From positions 57,098,966-57,162,965 of the forward strand of contig OW804094.1 of assembly GCA_942159475.1 (NCBI GenBank): a stretch of 64,000 nucleotides of DNA. Reading direction: 5' to 3'. The notes under the pieces were generated by a model. It was not told where the DNA came from. It worked only from the letters and a program-made list of their open reading frames with translations, and did no database searches. Both the position numbers and the translations under genes were made by a program. Below, piece after piece: positions 45,176 to 54,731 of this stretch. How positions within the stretch are numbered: the stretch's first letter is position 1; each line of letters opens with the position of its first letter. Origin of the DNA: Sthenelais limicola (lineage: Eukaryota; Annelida; Polychaeta; Phyllodocida; Sigalionidae).

Positions 45176-46036
45176 ATGAAAGAGGATGAGATTCCCGATC
45201 CATCTACCTCTGGCTACTTAGATTTGCTGGAGAAGGCATTGGAAGTGGTATCCAAACAGAAGCAAGACTCGGAGAAGAAAGCGGAATTGTCCAGGAAAAT
45301 CTCCGAGGCCGAACGGGCCTTACGTGATATGTCCGTGTCGTCTTCACCTAACTCCCAGTGGTTGCATGGTTTCAACGCCGGCTCTCCTCGCTCGCACAGC
45401 CGTGTGGGCTCCTCGATCGCCCGTCATCTTGATCTGGGTAAGCTGAGACCAGGTTTTCATCTAGACCCTCCTCATCCGTACGATGAACTCTCTTACAAAG
45501 ATATGATGTGTGGTTGTATGTCAGTTCTCAACTACCTTTGTGAGGCAGAGTGTCCCATCGATGGCTATATCCAACATCTGCAATTTATCACGTACAAGGT
45601 CCATCGCCAAGCCTTCGTTGAGGAGGCTATTGTTCATTATGAAAATGCTGCCACTACCAGAGTTATCAAGGGAAAAGTATCGGATTGGTCTGGGGTTGAT
45701 TCTTGGGCAGAATCCATGTTTCTGGGAGCGGAAAACACTACGGCGATTCGCAACTTGACTCGCCGTGATTATCGTGGCAGCCATCATAAACGGAAGTCTT
45801 ACCCTGCCAAAAACCGTGGGCCTATGTACAACATCGACAGCTGGCCTTTGGATATTTGTTGGAAATGGAATGATGATACTTGCCAACGATCTAATTGTTT
45901 TTATGAGCATGGCAGATGTGGGCTTTGTAATGGTGCCCGCAAAGCGAAAGTTTGTAAGATCCAACTAGATTGGGAAGCTAATGCCATTGCGACACCTACT
46001 TCCGGCGAGAACCCATCAACGACTTCCGCTATTTGA
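45176..46036 (+). CDS. Ngaro-1 gag-like protein with CCCH zinc finger
   Basis: 286 codons, intact. The N-terminus is a Lys/Glu-rich coiled coil (QKQDSEKKAELSRKISEAER). The middle is compact (YKDMMCGCMSVLNYLCEAEC, LQFITYKVHRQAFVEEAI). Near residues 230-250 lies CWKWNDDTCQRSNCFYEH, a C-x7-C-x4-C-x3-H finger, followed by CGLC. The same finger spacing occurs in the gag of the second Ngaro at 55.7 kb. Expected role: RNA packaging. The ATG at 45176 follows the A1 repeat by about 200 bp. Confidence 0.8.
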   Translation: MKEDEIPDPSTSGYLDLLEKALEVVSKQKQDSEKKAELSRKISEAERALRDMSVSSSPNSQWLHGFNAGSPRSHSRVGSSIARHLDLGKLRPGFHLDPPHPYDELSYKDMMCGCMSVLNYLCEAECPIDGYIQHLQFITYKVHRQAFVEEAIVHYENAATTRVIKGKVSDWSGVDSWAESMFLGAENTTAIRNLTRRDYRGSHHKRKSYPAKNRGPMYNIDSWPLDICWKWNDDTCQRSNCFYEHGRCGLCNGARKAKVCKIQLDWEANAIATPTSGENPSTTSAI

Positions 46037-46069
46037 CAAGATGGCGGACTGGAACACAATTCAACAACT

Positions 46070-47475
46070 TTGACAACGGCAAATGTCTCTGAGTATGTTA
46101 TTCCTCAACCTTTTACTGACAGTCCAATCATTGAAAATAAAGATCTCGTGTCCTTATATTGTGTGGCGAGGGATATAAATGATTCTGGCTTCCTGGAGGG
46201 AGTCAGAAGACAATTTAAGCCTTCCGCTTGGGCCGACTACTTGATCAATGACAGCTTCTTTGACCCAGATTCGCATTATGTGTTAGACGGTGTCGTAAAT
46301 GGCTTTAAACTGGTAGATCCCGACCATGATATAAACCCTTATGAGGGCAAAAATTACCTGAATTATCAATGAGGGCTGAATTATCAATGGGGAAATTATC
46401 CTTCGTTGAAGACAAGCCTAGATGCATACACTCCCTTGGCGTGATTGGGAAATCTGATGGGGGGATAAAAATGATTACGGACTGTAGTAGACCAAGTGAG
46501 ACCTCCTTTAATAATCATACCAGCCAAGTGTTTTCTTCATTCCAGTACGTCAAAGTTGATAATATTGTGAACAATCTCCAGAGAGGCGATTTTATGTGTA
46601 CGATCGATATTAAATCAGCATTTCGGTCAGTCGCTATACATCCTGCTCAACGTGAGTTATTCGGCCTTGTCTGGCCTTTCAACTCTGAATTCAAGCAATA
46701 TATTTGTGATAATTTTATGTGCTTCGGCTCGAGAGTTGCTCCATTATGTTTTACTAGGATAACAGATGCAGTATGTCGTGTGATGAGAAGCAAGGGTATC
46801 AATGTAGAATCCTACCTCGACGACTTCCTTATTTGGGAGAATTCATATGATAAATGTGCTGAAGCCCAAAAGTTGGCCATTTCCATCTTACGTGACTTGG
46901 GTTTCTATATTAGTTGGCACAAGGTTTCTTCCCCATCACAGCTTTGTCTTTATTTAGGCCTGGATATAGATTCAGTAAATTGTCAGCTTCGTTTGCCTGA
47001 GGCCAAAATCAAGAAACTTCTTGGTGAAATCCAGTTCTTCAAAAATCGTAACTGGATCACTCTCAAGCAAATCAGAAGGCTGGCAGGTATCCTTAGCTAC
47101 TGTGCAAAAGTGGTAAAAGGAGGTAGAGTCTACAGTAGAGGTGTGATAAATGAACTAACCATCATGATGAAAAATAATATTTGTCATACTCGTATCTCAT
47201 CATCTCTCAGAGCTCACATAGACTGGTGGGAGGATTCGGTAGAAACTTTCAATGGTTCCTACGATTTTTCACACGTTTGTATTGATAATCTGTTTCATCT
47301 TGATGTGAATTTTACAGAAGAAATATTCGTCTGGTCTTCAACCAACGATAGCCTGACTGGGAGCTTCAAATTCAAGGAGGATCTCGCTTCTACAATGGTT
47401 ATCGAGAGGAATGAGGTCTGGTTGTCTTCTGACATTGGGAATAAGAAGCTGGTGCTAGAACTTGCCCTAGTGTGA
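46070..47475 (+). pseudogene. Ngaro-1 reverse transcriptase/RNase H, frameshifted
   Basis: The first 100 codons (46070-46372: LVSLYCVARDINDSGFLEGV, WADYLINDSFFDPDS) run into the RT frame (46369-47475, 368 codons) through a one-base shift at about 46372. RT landmarks: KPRCIHSLGVIGKSDGG, DCSRPSETSFNNH, FMCTIDIKSAFRSVAI (Asp80), NFMCFGSRVAPLCFTR and ESYLDDFLIW (Asp151/Asp152), LYLGLDIDSV. RNase H follows but is eroded: FVWSSTNDSLTGSF stands where the first Asp should be, and there is a stop at 47475. It would be the polymerase of the element. Confidence 0.85.
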
Positions 47476-47640
47476 TTAATCATTGAGAAGTGGGGTTACA
47501 CCTGTGCTGATAGTAATCTGCATTTAACTGGCCTTTCTTGTCGTACTAGAGATGCTTTATCAACTGGTAAATCCCTCCATGACTTGGAAGTTTCCTTGCT
47601 AGCTGACATTTTTTGGTCTTCCATTAAGTTTAATATTCAT
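47476..47640 (+). pseudogene. Ngaro-1 RNase H C-terminal part, decayed
   Basis: In the same frame after the stop, the translation reads LIIEKWGYTCADSNLHLTGL, then RDALSTGKSLHDLEVSLLAD and FWSSIKFNIHVFP. The pattern fits the end of a YR-element RNase H (the G-x-S and hydrophobic tail block), but the catalytic Asp-Asn motif is not intact. It leads directly into the recombinase ORF. Confidence 0.6.
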
Positions 47641-48600
47641 GTTTTTCCCAACTGTGTCTACAGGTGTGCTTAACAAGGAAGTGGAAGCTATCAAGGACAT
47701 GGCCTTAACTGACTCCTCTCGTTCTACGAGAGCCAGTCAATGGAGAAAGTATTATAATTTCTGCCAGCTATATGATCTTCAACCTCACCCAGTCGACATC
47801 GAAATAGTCTGCTTATCTATGGTTTGGGCTTCTAAGACCTTGTGTTTCTCATCGCTGAATAATCTATTATCTAGCTTGAATCATCTGTCTAAGCTGCACC
47901 ATGGGATCGATCTTAGGCAAGATTTTTCGATTCAGCTGTTGATGAGGGGTCTCAAAAGAAAGCTTGGTGATAAAGCCATACCGAAAGAGCCTATTTCTCC
48001 TTCCGATTTAGTGGCCATTTTCCAGCAAGTCGACCTAGCATCAGACAAGGCCTTGGCTACTTGGCTGGGACTGCTTCTATGCTTCAGGGCTCTACTTCGT
48101 AAATGCCATGTTTTCAAGGGAGTCTCTGATGTACATCTTCTCAAAAGATCCCACCTTAAGATGGAAGATTGGGGTGTTGTCATCACTGTGCCATCGTCTA
48201 AAACGAACCAGTTTGGTACGTCCAACCTACAGTGCCCTATCAGCTTATGTCAGTCGAATTTGTGTTTCGCCTCCCAGATCGAGAAATGGTACACTCGTCA
48301 TCCTACTGCAATGGAAGCCCCCTTGATATCTTTGAATGGAAAACCTGTTCAGTACGAAGCAGCCATGAAATTATTTAAATCTTGGGCCTTGTCAGCAGGT
48401 ATCACTAAAGATTTAGGTCTTCACAGCCTAAGGAGGGGTGCTGTTTCATACATGTACACTTGTGGCATCCAGATTCCAGATATACAGATGCTGGGAGACT
48501 GGAAAAGTTAAGTGGTCCTTCAATATTTGGCCACGCCCCTTGAGTATAGGAGGTCCAAAGAGATGTTTATGGCTGCTGCCCTTTCTTCTTCGAACATTTA
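47639..48600 (+). pseudogene. Ngaro-1 tyrosine recombinase, stop before catalytic Tyr
   Basis: 290 open codons (47639-48511) plus about 30 more after a TAA. The N-terminal SAM-like domain is RSTRASQWRKYYNFCQLYDL. The catalytic parts are GLLLCFRALLRKCHVF (box I Arg region), GLHSLRRGAVSYMY (H-x-x-R) and MLGDWKS (W). The TAA at 48509-48511 follows, and the same frame continues VVLQYLATPLEYRRSKEM with the candidate nucleophile Tyr only four codons later. This frame continuity suggests a single point mutation. The enzyme would integrate the circular DNA intermediate. Confidence 0.88.
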
Positions 48601-48616
48601 ATCCTTTACTGGGTTT

Positions 48617-48757
48617 GGGTTTTTCCTGCATTGAAGTATTCGCCAGCACTCCCGTGTCTGTCTTATTCATTCTTCATTCTTCAACACATCCAAGTTAATT
48701 AATTAGATACTTCCAGTCGAAATTAGTGACTATTATAGCATTATTCTTGATAAGAAT
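48617..48757 (+). repeat. Ngaro-1 B1 repeat
   Basis: About 140 bp from 'ggtttttcctgcattgaag' to 'gataagaat', repeated at 48937-49079 with few differences. It abuts A2 directly. Confidence 0.9.
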
Positions 48758-48907
48758 GTGTGGTATAATTGATGAACGGACTGTGTATCATGGCCGTATA
48801 ACCGGAAGTCAAAGCAACCTTGGTTACCGTGGGCTATTTGAAATCGGGACCTCGTCAGATTGTCAGTCGGCATTGAAGCAGCTAACAGGCCAGATCCACG
48901 AGAAGAA
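48758..48907 (+). repeat. Ngaro-1 A2 repeat
   Basis: Second copy of the A repeat (see 44821-44970). It begins at the GTGTGG immediately after B1. Confidence 0.9.
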
Positions 48908-48936
48908 AAATAATTTTTTTCTTTGTCGAAAATAAA

Positions 48937-49079
48937 GGGTTTTTTCCTGCATTGAAGTATTCGCCAGCACTCCCGTGTCTGTCTTATTCATTCTTCATTC
49001 TTCAACATATCCATGTTAATTAATTAGCTACTTCCAGTCGAAATTAGTGACTATTATAGCATTATTCTTGATAAGAATG
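48937..49079 (+). repeat. Ngaro-1 B2 repeat, element 3' end
   Basis: Second copy of B (see 48617-48757). The LINE RT resumes at 49080 with GAGAATGTTATTCAC. Confidence 0.9.
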
Positions 49080-50299
49080 AGAATGTTATTCACTCACGCT
49101 TGTACAATTTCCTGGAGGACTCAAATTTTTTCTTGAAAGCACAATATGGTTTCCGGAAGAGTAGAGGAACAGCTAACGCTATTTTCGACCTCAGCTATTT
49201 AATTACCTCGATGACTGGAAAAATGCCTTGGTTATATATTTCGATGTCATGAAGGCATTCAATTCGGTGAGTCATGCTCTTCTGTTGTACAAGCTAAAAA
49301 TAATAGGAATTTGTCCGGTTTATTGAAACTCATTGAAAATGTTCTTGTTGATCGCAAACTATTTGTTCGATTTGAAAGGAGTTGTACCTCAAAAATCTTG
49401 GTACCAAACGGTGTACCCCAGGGATCCCTAATTGGACCTTTGCTCTTCAATGTATTCATCAACGACCTGGTTAATATGGGTTTTGAAGGTGATGTCATAT
49501 TGTATGCGGATGATGCTGCTGTTGTGATGTATGATAATGATCCAGACCGCTTAACAGAAAAAGCTCTGCAAACAATCCTTAAATATGAGGACTGGTGTAG
49601 AAATAAGGGTGTGAAACCAAATGGTAAAAAAACTAAGATGCAACTCTTTGGTAGAAAATCAATTTCGAACAAGGTTGGGCCATTAGTATGCATGGGTGTA
49701 GCTGTGGAAAGAGTCAAGATGTTCAAGTACTTTGGAACAAAAATCTGTGAAGACCTGTCTAGTAAATCCCACTTCGAACATCAAATAGGGCTTGCTATGT
49801 CTAAAATCAGTGAGATACACCGTAGAAGACAATTCATGGATGAATGGCTGTGCCTTCAGATGATGAAGACTTATGTGCTACCATATCCTGAGTTTTCGAA
49901 TTTTCTAATGTTAAACCTGGGTAAGTGTATGTTCAGAAGAAAGTCCAGAGGACTTGGAACAAAGCTTTGCGAGTAGTTTTTGGCAATCATATGCCAACGG
50001 TTGATTTGACTGAAAGATCTGGTCTACTCCCCCTAAAGAATAGGGCAGAGGTGGCCTCATTAAAACTTATCTATGACAGGCAACATCATTTCGAAAGAGT
50101 GGAAGATGGGAATATGGCTCTTAGAAACAGAGTGGAGAAGGTATTGAAATTTAAGAGACCAAAAAGTGAAAGGATGAAGGGAAGTGTTTATACTAAAGAT
50201 CTGATACTGTGGAATAGCCTTCCTGAAATTATAAGAGTTGAGAATGACAGGCTCACCTTTGTTCATAAAATTAAAGAGTGGGCTTCAACTAGAGAATAA
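49080..50299 (+). pseudogene. LINE reverse transcriptase, C-terminal half
   Basis: Continues the RT cut at 44820: ENVIHSRLYNFLEDSNFFLK, AQYGFRKSRGTANAIFDL, a decayed DVMKAFNSVSHALLLYKLK block with a frame break near 49250, then from 49311 a 221-codon frame with GVPQGSLIGPLLFNVFINDL and ILYADDAAVVMYD, the catalytic YADD. The C-terminal part (49925-50299) reads RTWNKALRVVFG, then LWNSLPEIIRVENDRLTF, the usual end of CR1/Jockey-type RTs. There is a frameshift near 49960. Confidence 0.88.
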
Positions 50300-50329
50300 A
50301 GGTATATTAAGTACTTAGTTTGTATAAGA

Positions 50330-50419
50330 TATATGGCTGGTAAGCCCACACTACGCTGGAATAAACACAGAACGGAGGAATGGCCTTGAAACCTTCATCA
50401 GGAGGTTTTATTTTCACCA
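50330..50419 (-). repeat. Ngaro-2 B2 repeat (3' end)
   Basis: About 90 bp matching 50754-50842 with a few substitutions (aagcccacac/atgcccgcac, aatggcc/aatgacc). Confidence 0.9.
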
Positions 50420-50554
50420 TAATAACAATTATTCGGTGGAAGAGAATAATCACTCAAGTCGACTTCTTAGATGGTAAACTTTATTCCAATATTTCGCCCT
50501 GTTGGGGGGGCTTCGTCAGGGATAATAATTACATACAACAATTACATAAAAGAA

Positions 50555-50753
50555 AAAATTATATGTGTGGCTTGGGCGTAGAAGCGGTTGAGAGTGGAAG
50601 GAAAGGTGGGCGTGGAAGCATTGGGACTATGACGTCATAGGTAAACACGGGGGGCGACGTCATAACCAGGGACCAAGGGGGGCGTGGTTACCTAGGTGGC
50701 GTAGTTAGGGGCGTGACTGCTCCAATATAATCGGTGATGGTTCACCTGCACAT
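50555..50753 (-). repeat. Ngaro-2 A2 repeat
   Basis: About 195 bp matching 56577-56777, including two TGACGTCA-type words. The copies differ by a few bases (for example ggggggcgacg/ggggtgacg). Confidence 0.9.
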
Positions 50754-50842
50754 ATATGGCTGGTATGCCCGCACTACGCCGGAATAAACACAGAACGGAG
50801 GAATGACCTTGAAACCTTCATCAGGAGGTTTTATTTTCACCA
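50754..50842 (-). repeat. Ngaro-2 B1 repeat
   Basis: First B copy, adjacent to A2 and just downstream of the recombinase stop on the minus strand. Confidence 0.9.
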
Positions 50843-50860
50843 AAAGAGGCCAAACCGAAG

Positions 50861-51844
50861 TCACTTGTGAGAAGAAAGATGTTCCGCAATGAATGAATCC
50901 ACTTTAAGCTTTGTGTCCATCTTGGGCGTGATGTAGGAATCCACACATGAAGAACGCCAATTACCTCGGGATTTAATGTCAGACAGTTTAACGCCCATAG
51001 ACGCCATATAAGTGGCGCCACCTCTCCTTAATGATTGGGGGCTGAACACGCCTGTTATGCCTGCACGTAGAATAAGGGCTTGAAGAAACTTCTTGAAGTC
51101 GCCGTATGAGCAGAGGAGAATAATAAGGCTGAAGGAGATAATTTATCAGCAAAAACACATTTTTTCAGCCAATAAACAGGCATAAGGCGCAGTTAGTAAG
51201 CATAACCACTGGAATAGTGAATGGAGATGCTGAAGTTTTAGAAGTTTTTACCGTGACAAGCACGCCCCAGGGAGTCACTGAGACGTCCTCACGGTGAAGA
51301 GAGTGGGGGGACTGGACTATATGACCCACTCTCAGCAAAGTCCTGAATAGGAACACAATCATGGTCCACATCCTGGTTTCTGATGCCGGCGAATAATTAA
51401 GCTGACGAGACATCAGAAGAAGGTGGCATGGCAACAGCGCTTCAGAAGGAACTGGTGACGCACCTGGCAGACAGCTGACACCTTTTAACACCAACTTGAT
51501 TGCTGGATGAGACATGGGAGGGCAGTCGATGAAGCGTAGTCTCGCGCCAAACACCACGCCACTAAGGTAGGTCGTAACAGAAGAAACTTTCATGAAGGTG
51601 GCGAGAAACGCCGCAAACATACACACCACGTTGACTTGTATAGGGGACGACGGGAGGTTGTTATCACATATATAAATTTACTAAACAGAAGCCACTTGTG
51701 TTCTCTTTGTTCCAGCGTTGACGGCGCCACAGACGATGCTTGTAGTTGGTGGACCCTCTTCATCCACACTGTCATACCTGTCATAATGACAAAGAAGGTT
51801 ATGAAAACAACATAATCCTGTCTGAGATAAAATAGTAAAGGCAA
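50861..51844 (-). pseudogene. Ngaro-2 tyrosine recombinase, frameshifted
   Basis: Three frames in order: 51844-51590 (LQASSVAPSTLEQREHKWLL, SAM-like start), 51629-51165 (FMKVSSVTTYLSGVVFGARL; FLFRTLLRVGHIVQSP, box I Arg) and 51049-50861 (FSPQSLRRGGATYMASMGVK, then RGNWRSSCVDSYIT). The box II motif reads QSLRRG where Ngaro-1 and the DIRS-like element have HSLRRG, so the catalytic His is replaced by Gln. W and the candidate Tyr are present. At least two shifts (near 51600 and 51150) inactivate it. Confidence 0.82.
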
Positions 51845-52397
51845 TTGGCTCTTTCATGTAAGGAAGTCGTGAGAGAAAGTCGGCTACCATGTTATTCTTG
51901 GTGTTAATATACTGAGGCAGCAGTTCAATATCGTAGATGAAAGTAATCCAATACAGTTCATATAACCATTGCATACAGGTTTTATTTGAACTCACGCCCG
52001 AAGTTAACATTGCCACGACTTGTGTATTATCTATGAAGCAATGAACTCGGGAACCTCTCAACAAGTCCTTCCAGCGTTTGACGCCTACCAGCACCGGGTA
52101 GAGCTCTTGTACATTAATGTTGTCCACACAAACATTCTCAGTAGGGGCGTCAATTAAATGGCCACAGTCCGTATCTGACCAAGGCACTACACATGCTTCC
52201 CAGGCGCCTGCAAGCCAGTCAGCGCCGAGAAATGCGCCGAAACCCTTACTTGAAGCGTCAGACACTAGGGGAAGATGAAATTCAGGTTTATTTAATAACC
52301 TCACACCGTTGAACACTTTGCAGAAGCCATGCCACCACATAATATCCTGGCAGAAGGCGTCTGATATGGGGGATCTGGCTACATGGGGGGTTTGCAT
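51681..52397 (-). CDS. Ngaro-2 RNase H domain, intact
   Basis: A 238-codon frame. Landmarks in order: PLVSDASSKGFGAFLGADW (first Asp, about residue 47), NINVQELYPVLVGVKRW (Glu, about 104), HCFIDNTQVVAMLTSGVSSN (second Asp, about 125) and NTKNNMVADFLSRL (last Asp). All four catalytic positions are present. It overlaps the RT C-terminal frame (52762-52379) by about 19 bp in another frame, so RT-RH is split by a frameshift. It degrades RNA in the hybrid during reverse transcription. Confidence 0.85.
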   Translation of the reverse strand: MQTPHVARSPISDAFCQDIMWWHGFCKVFNGVRLLNKPEFHLPLVSDASSKGFGAFLGADWLAGAWEACVVPWSDTDCGHLIDAPTENVCVDNINVQELYPVLVGVKRWKDLLRGSRVHCFIDNTQVVAMLTSGVSSNKTCMQWLYELYWITFIYDIELLPQYINTKNNMVADFLSRLPYMKEPIAFTILSQTGLCCFHNLLCHYDRYDSVDEEGPPTTSIVCGAVNAGTKRTQVASV

Positions 52398-52771
52398 AAA
52401 AGAACCTTGTATAAATCAAATAGACACCTACAGAAAGTACGCCCTCCCTTGAAAACCGAAGCACAATGGGCCAGATACCCACACAAACACTCCAAGTCTT
52501 TTTTAGAGATGAATTTGGCGTCTACAACATCAGATAGCAGTCGACGAAGCTTGATTAACTTTCCTTCGGGCAGACTCAGGGTCATCCCAACCGAGTCAAT
52601 GCTGAAGCCCAGATATGTGCACAGAGTATTGGGCATAGTAACTTTCTTCCACGCCACGTGAAAGCCCAGGTAACGCAGGAGGACAATGAGGGTGTCTCTG
52701 GACTGGGTACAGGAGGGCAAATCGGGAGAGCATAGGAAAAAATCATCTAGGTAATTAACCACACGTATATT
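52379..52771 (-). pseudogene. Ngaro-2 reverse transcriptase, C-terminal part
   Basis: Resumes after the LTR insertion with IRVVNYLDDFFLCSPD (catalytic YLDD), then GFHVAWKKVTMPNTLCTYLG and KDLECLCGYLAHCASVFKGG. It pairs with the N-terminal part at 54732-55620. The two insertions (52772-53367, 53406-54728) and one intervening 38-bp stub (53368-53405) separate them. Confidence 0.85.
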
Positions 52772-53367
52772 TGTAATGATCAGAAAATCACTTCTGGAAC
52801 ATCTCCCATCTCCTGAGGCACCTCATATGGGTCTTCATTAAAGTCTATTTGCCTCGGCTGCTGGTTTAAGATTTTTCCTCGATTTTCCCTTAGCTGTCTT
52901 CTTGTTACTTTAGCCTGGGGTATTGCTGTTAAACGTTCAACTGACCTTTTTATCCTGTCGAACAAGGCCAACTCAGGCGTATTCACATCCTCTTCCATAG
53001 CTCAAAACCATGTTTCAGAAATGAACTCGCTTTTGCGAGAGAATTTTCTATGTCCAAGATCGAGCGGGTTGTCCGCCAGTGTAATGATCTAATAGCAGAA
53101 GACTAACGAACGTCCGATCATCATGAGAAGAACCAAGCAACTGTTTAATGATCTAGAATAGTACAGGGTCCTCCTGGGTTACATGCATATGTTATGAGTG
53201 GGCGGAGCCCTTACGTAATATCGATGGCATAGCATGTATAAGTAGACTTGCACAGTCCTAGCTAGTTAAGTATAATTAGCGGTTTTAAGTAATGAGATAA
53301 TAGGTGATAATTAGTAATTAATATAAATATAATGAGGTTACACAATGTTACGTAATGTTACATAACA
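52772..53367 (-). mobile_element. LTR-retrotransposon deletion derivative in Ngaro-2
   Basis: On the minus strand an LTR begins TGTTATGTAAC at 53367 and ends TCATTACA at 53080 (288 bp), followed by a leader and a short ORF, and the insertion closes at 52772 with the same TGATCATTACA. TATT flanks both sides (52768-52771 and 53368-53371). Removing the insertion restores the RT reading through LRNIRVVNYLDD. So this is one inserted unit with a 5' LTR and only the last bases of a 3' LTR, probably from internal deletion. The LTR is related to 26339-26627. Confidence 0.88.
52780..52998 (-). CDS. Short gag-start ORF of LTR derivative
   Basis: 73 codons, MEEDVNTPELALFDRIKRSV to the stop, starting about 80 bp after the LTR end. 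It is basic-acidic mixed and helical, with no domain recognised. Its last codons run into the remnant 3' LTR end, so it is truncated. Probably the N-terminus of gag. Confidence 0.5.
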   Translation of the reverse strand: MEEDVNTPELALFDRIKRSVERLTAIPQAKVTRRQLRENRGKILNQQPRQIDFNEDPYEVPQEMGDVPEVIF

Positions 53368-53405
53368 TATTACGCAAATTGAACATGGTAAATGCAATGA
53401 GGTTA

Positions 53406-54728
53406 TGCACTTGTCAATTGCAACCCCCACCCCCCCACCCCCGGGTAGGTAGGGGAATGTCCTTGGCCTTTTGGGAAATTTGATGAAATCCCCGACCCCC
53501 CGGGCAAGAAATTTCTGTAAATCCCCGACCCCCCTGGGGCACATTGTTTCAGAAGACATTTTCTTTTAGACAAACTGTTATTGCAAAAATATAAGGGCCA
53601 TTCTAAGAAAAGTTTTGCAAATGGTGTTTTGGTTGACATAGCTCTGTAGAGCTGGAGAAAATATATTTTTCAGTTTTCATTAATCAGATGTGAAATCTAA
53701 ACATCATGACATACAGTTTTGTACATCTCGAAGGGTTGGCTCAATGTTTTCAATACTTGTATAATTTTATTGAATCATGTGTACTAGCCTGTTGATAGAC
53801 CATTGTAATTATAAATGCCACATGTTGGAGGGGCGCAGTGGGCTTCCTTTCAGAAGAGGGCCTAGATACACTCTATTAATGAAAAAGAAAAAAAAGAATT
53901 CCACAAAAATTCAATTTGTTTAGTGGGGGTTGGGGTGGGACAGGGCAGAGGGTGGGGAGCAGTAGGCTTCTTATCATCAAAAGATAGCCTAGATAGACTC
54001 CATTGATGAAAAAACAAATTTCTGAATTTTTTGTAGGGGGGGGGGGGCAGGCATATATCTACAGGAGACTTGTGACATAAACTCCCCTCCATTGCCCCCC
54101 CCTAACCCCCTCAACCCCCCCACACACACACATGAGCCCTCCCCACCCCTAACCCCTACCCTAACCCTACCTCCAACACTAAAGGATCTGGATGTAAGTA
54201 TAGTTCAGGTATAGTCAGAGAAAGTGGGGTACCCCATGTGTAGAAGAGTCCTCCATCATGTTCAGCATGTTGGGTTGAGGCCTGACACTGTTGAAACACT
54301 ATATAGGGGGTGCTAATTCCCTGTCAGGTTCAAAGGTGACACTCTTTGTGTATATAATGGAGGAGGTTTGTTACTTTAGATCTTACCCTAGAGAAGCCCA
54401 TGCACACTGAAAACCACCAAAACTCTTTTAGGAAACTAGGTATAGAGTGGGCACTGGTGGACATTCCCCCACCCATCCAGTTGATATTGCTGTCAACTAA
54501 GGTATAGAGTGGGCACTGGCAGACATTCCCCTACCCATCCAGTTGATATTGCTGTTTCAACTAAGGTATAGAGTGGGCACTGGCGGACATTCCCCCACCC
54601 CTTTAGTTCATATTGCTGTAAACTAAGGGAAATCTCCGCCTGTGTGGGGGAATGTTTTCTCAGACATTCCCCTACCATTCCCCTACCTACCTGGGGGTGG
54701 GGAGTGGGGGTTGCAATTGACAAGTGCA
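53406..54728. mobile_element. 1323-bp TIR element in Ngaro-2, TTA duplication
   Basis: Inverted ends begin TGCACTTGTCAATTGCAACC and continue through C-runs to GGTAGGTAGGGGAATG, about 50-55 bp with small differences. TTA flanks both sides (53403-53405 and 54729-54731). Near the right end a 67-72-bp unit ('ggtatagagtgggcactgg' to 'gatattgctgt') is tandemly repeated three times (54440-54625). No transposase frame. The TTA duplication is of the same type as for the Zator-like element, but the TIR differs. Confidence 0.9.
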
Positions 54729-54731
54729 TTA

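Larger units (their letters stand above)
44821..49079 (+). mobile_element. Ngaro-type YR retrotransposon 1 (4.26 kb)
   Basis: A full A1-ORFs-B1-A2-B2 layout. The A repeat (about 150 bp, starting GTGTGGTATAATTGATGA) occurs at 44821 and 48758. The B repeat (about 140 bp, 'tttttcctgcattgaagtat' to 'cttgataagaatg') occurs at 48617-48757 and 48937-49079. ORFs in order are gag, RT-RH and YR on the plus strand. Known: these split direct repeats and the gag/RT-RH/YR set without methyltransferase define Ngaro. It sits inside the RT of the LINE, without a target duplication, as expected for recombinase-mediated insertion. It is inactivated by a frameshift at about 46372, a decayed RH and a stop in YR. 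Confidence 0.92.
42517..50329 (+). mobile_element. CR1/Jockey-type LINE, interrupted, truncated
   Basis: A plus-strand non-LTR retrotransposon read in three blocks: endonuclease (42590-44140, split by a TIR element), RT first part (44150-44820) and RT second part plus C-terminus (49080-50299). The Ngaro element between 44821 and 49079 separates the RT halves at a point where the protein alignment continues cleanly. The 3' end beyond 50299 runs into the second Ngaro at 50330 and probably resumes at 56778. Stops and frameshifts in all parts show that it is dead. No ORF1 was recognised. Confidence 0.8.
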
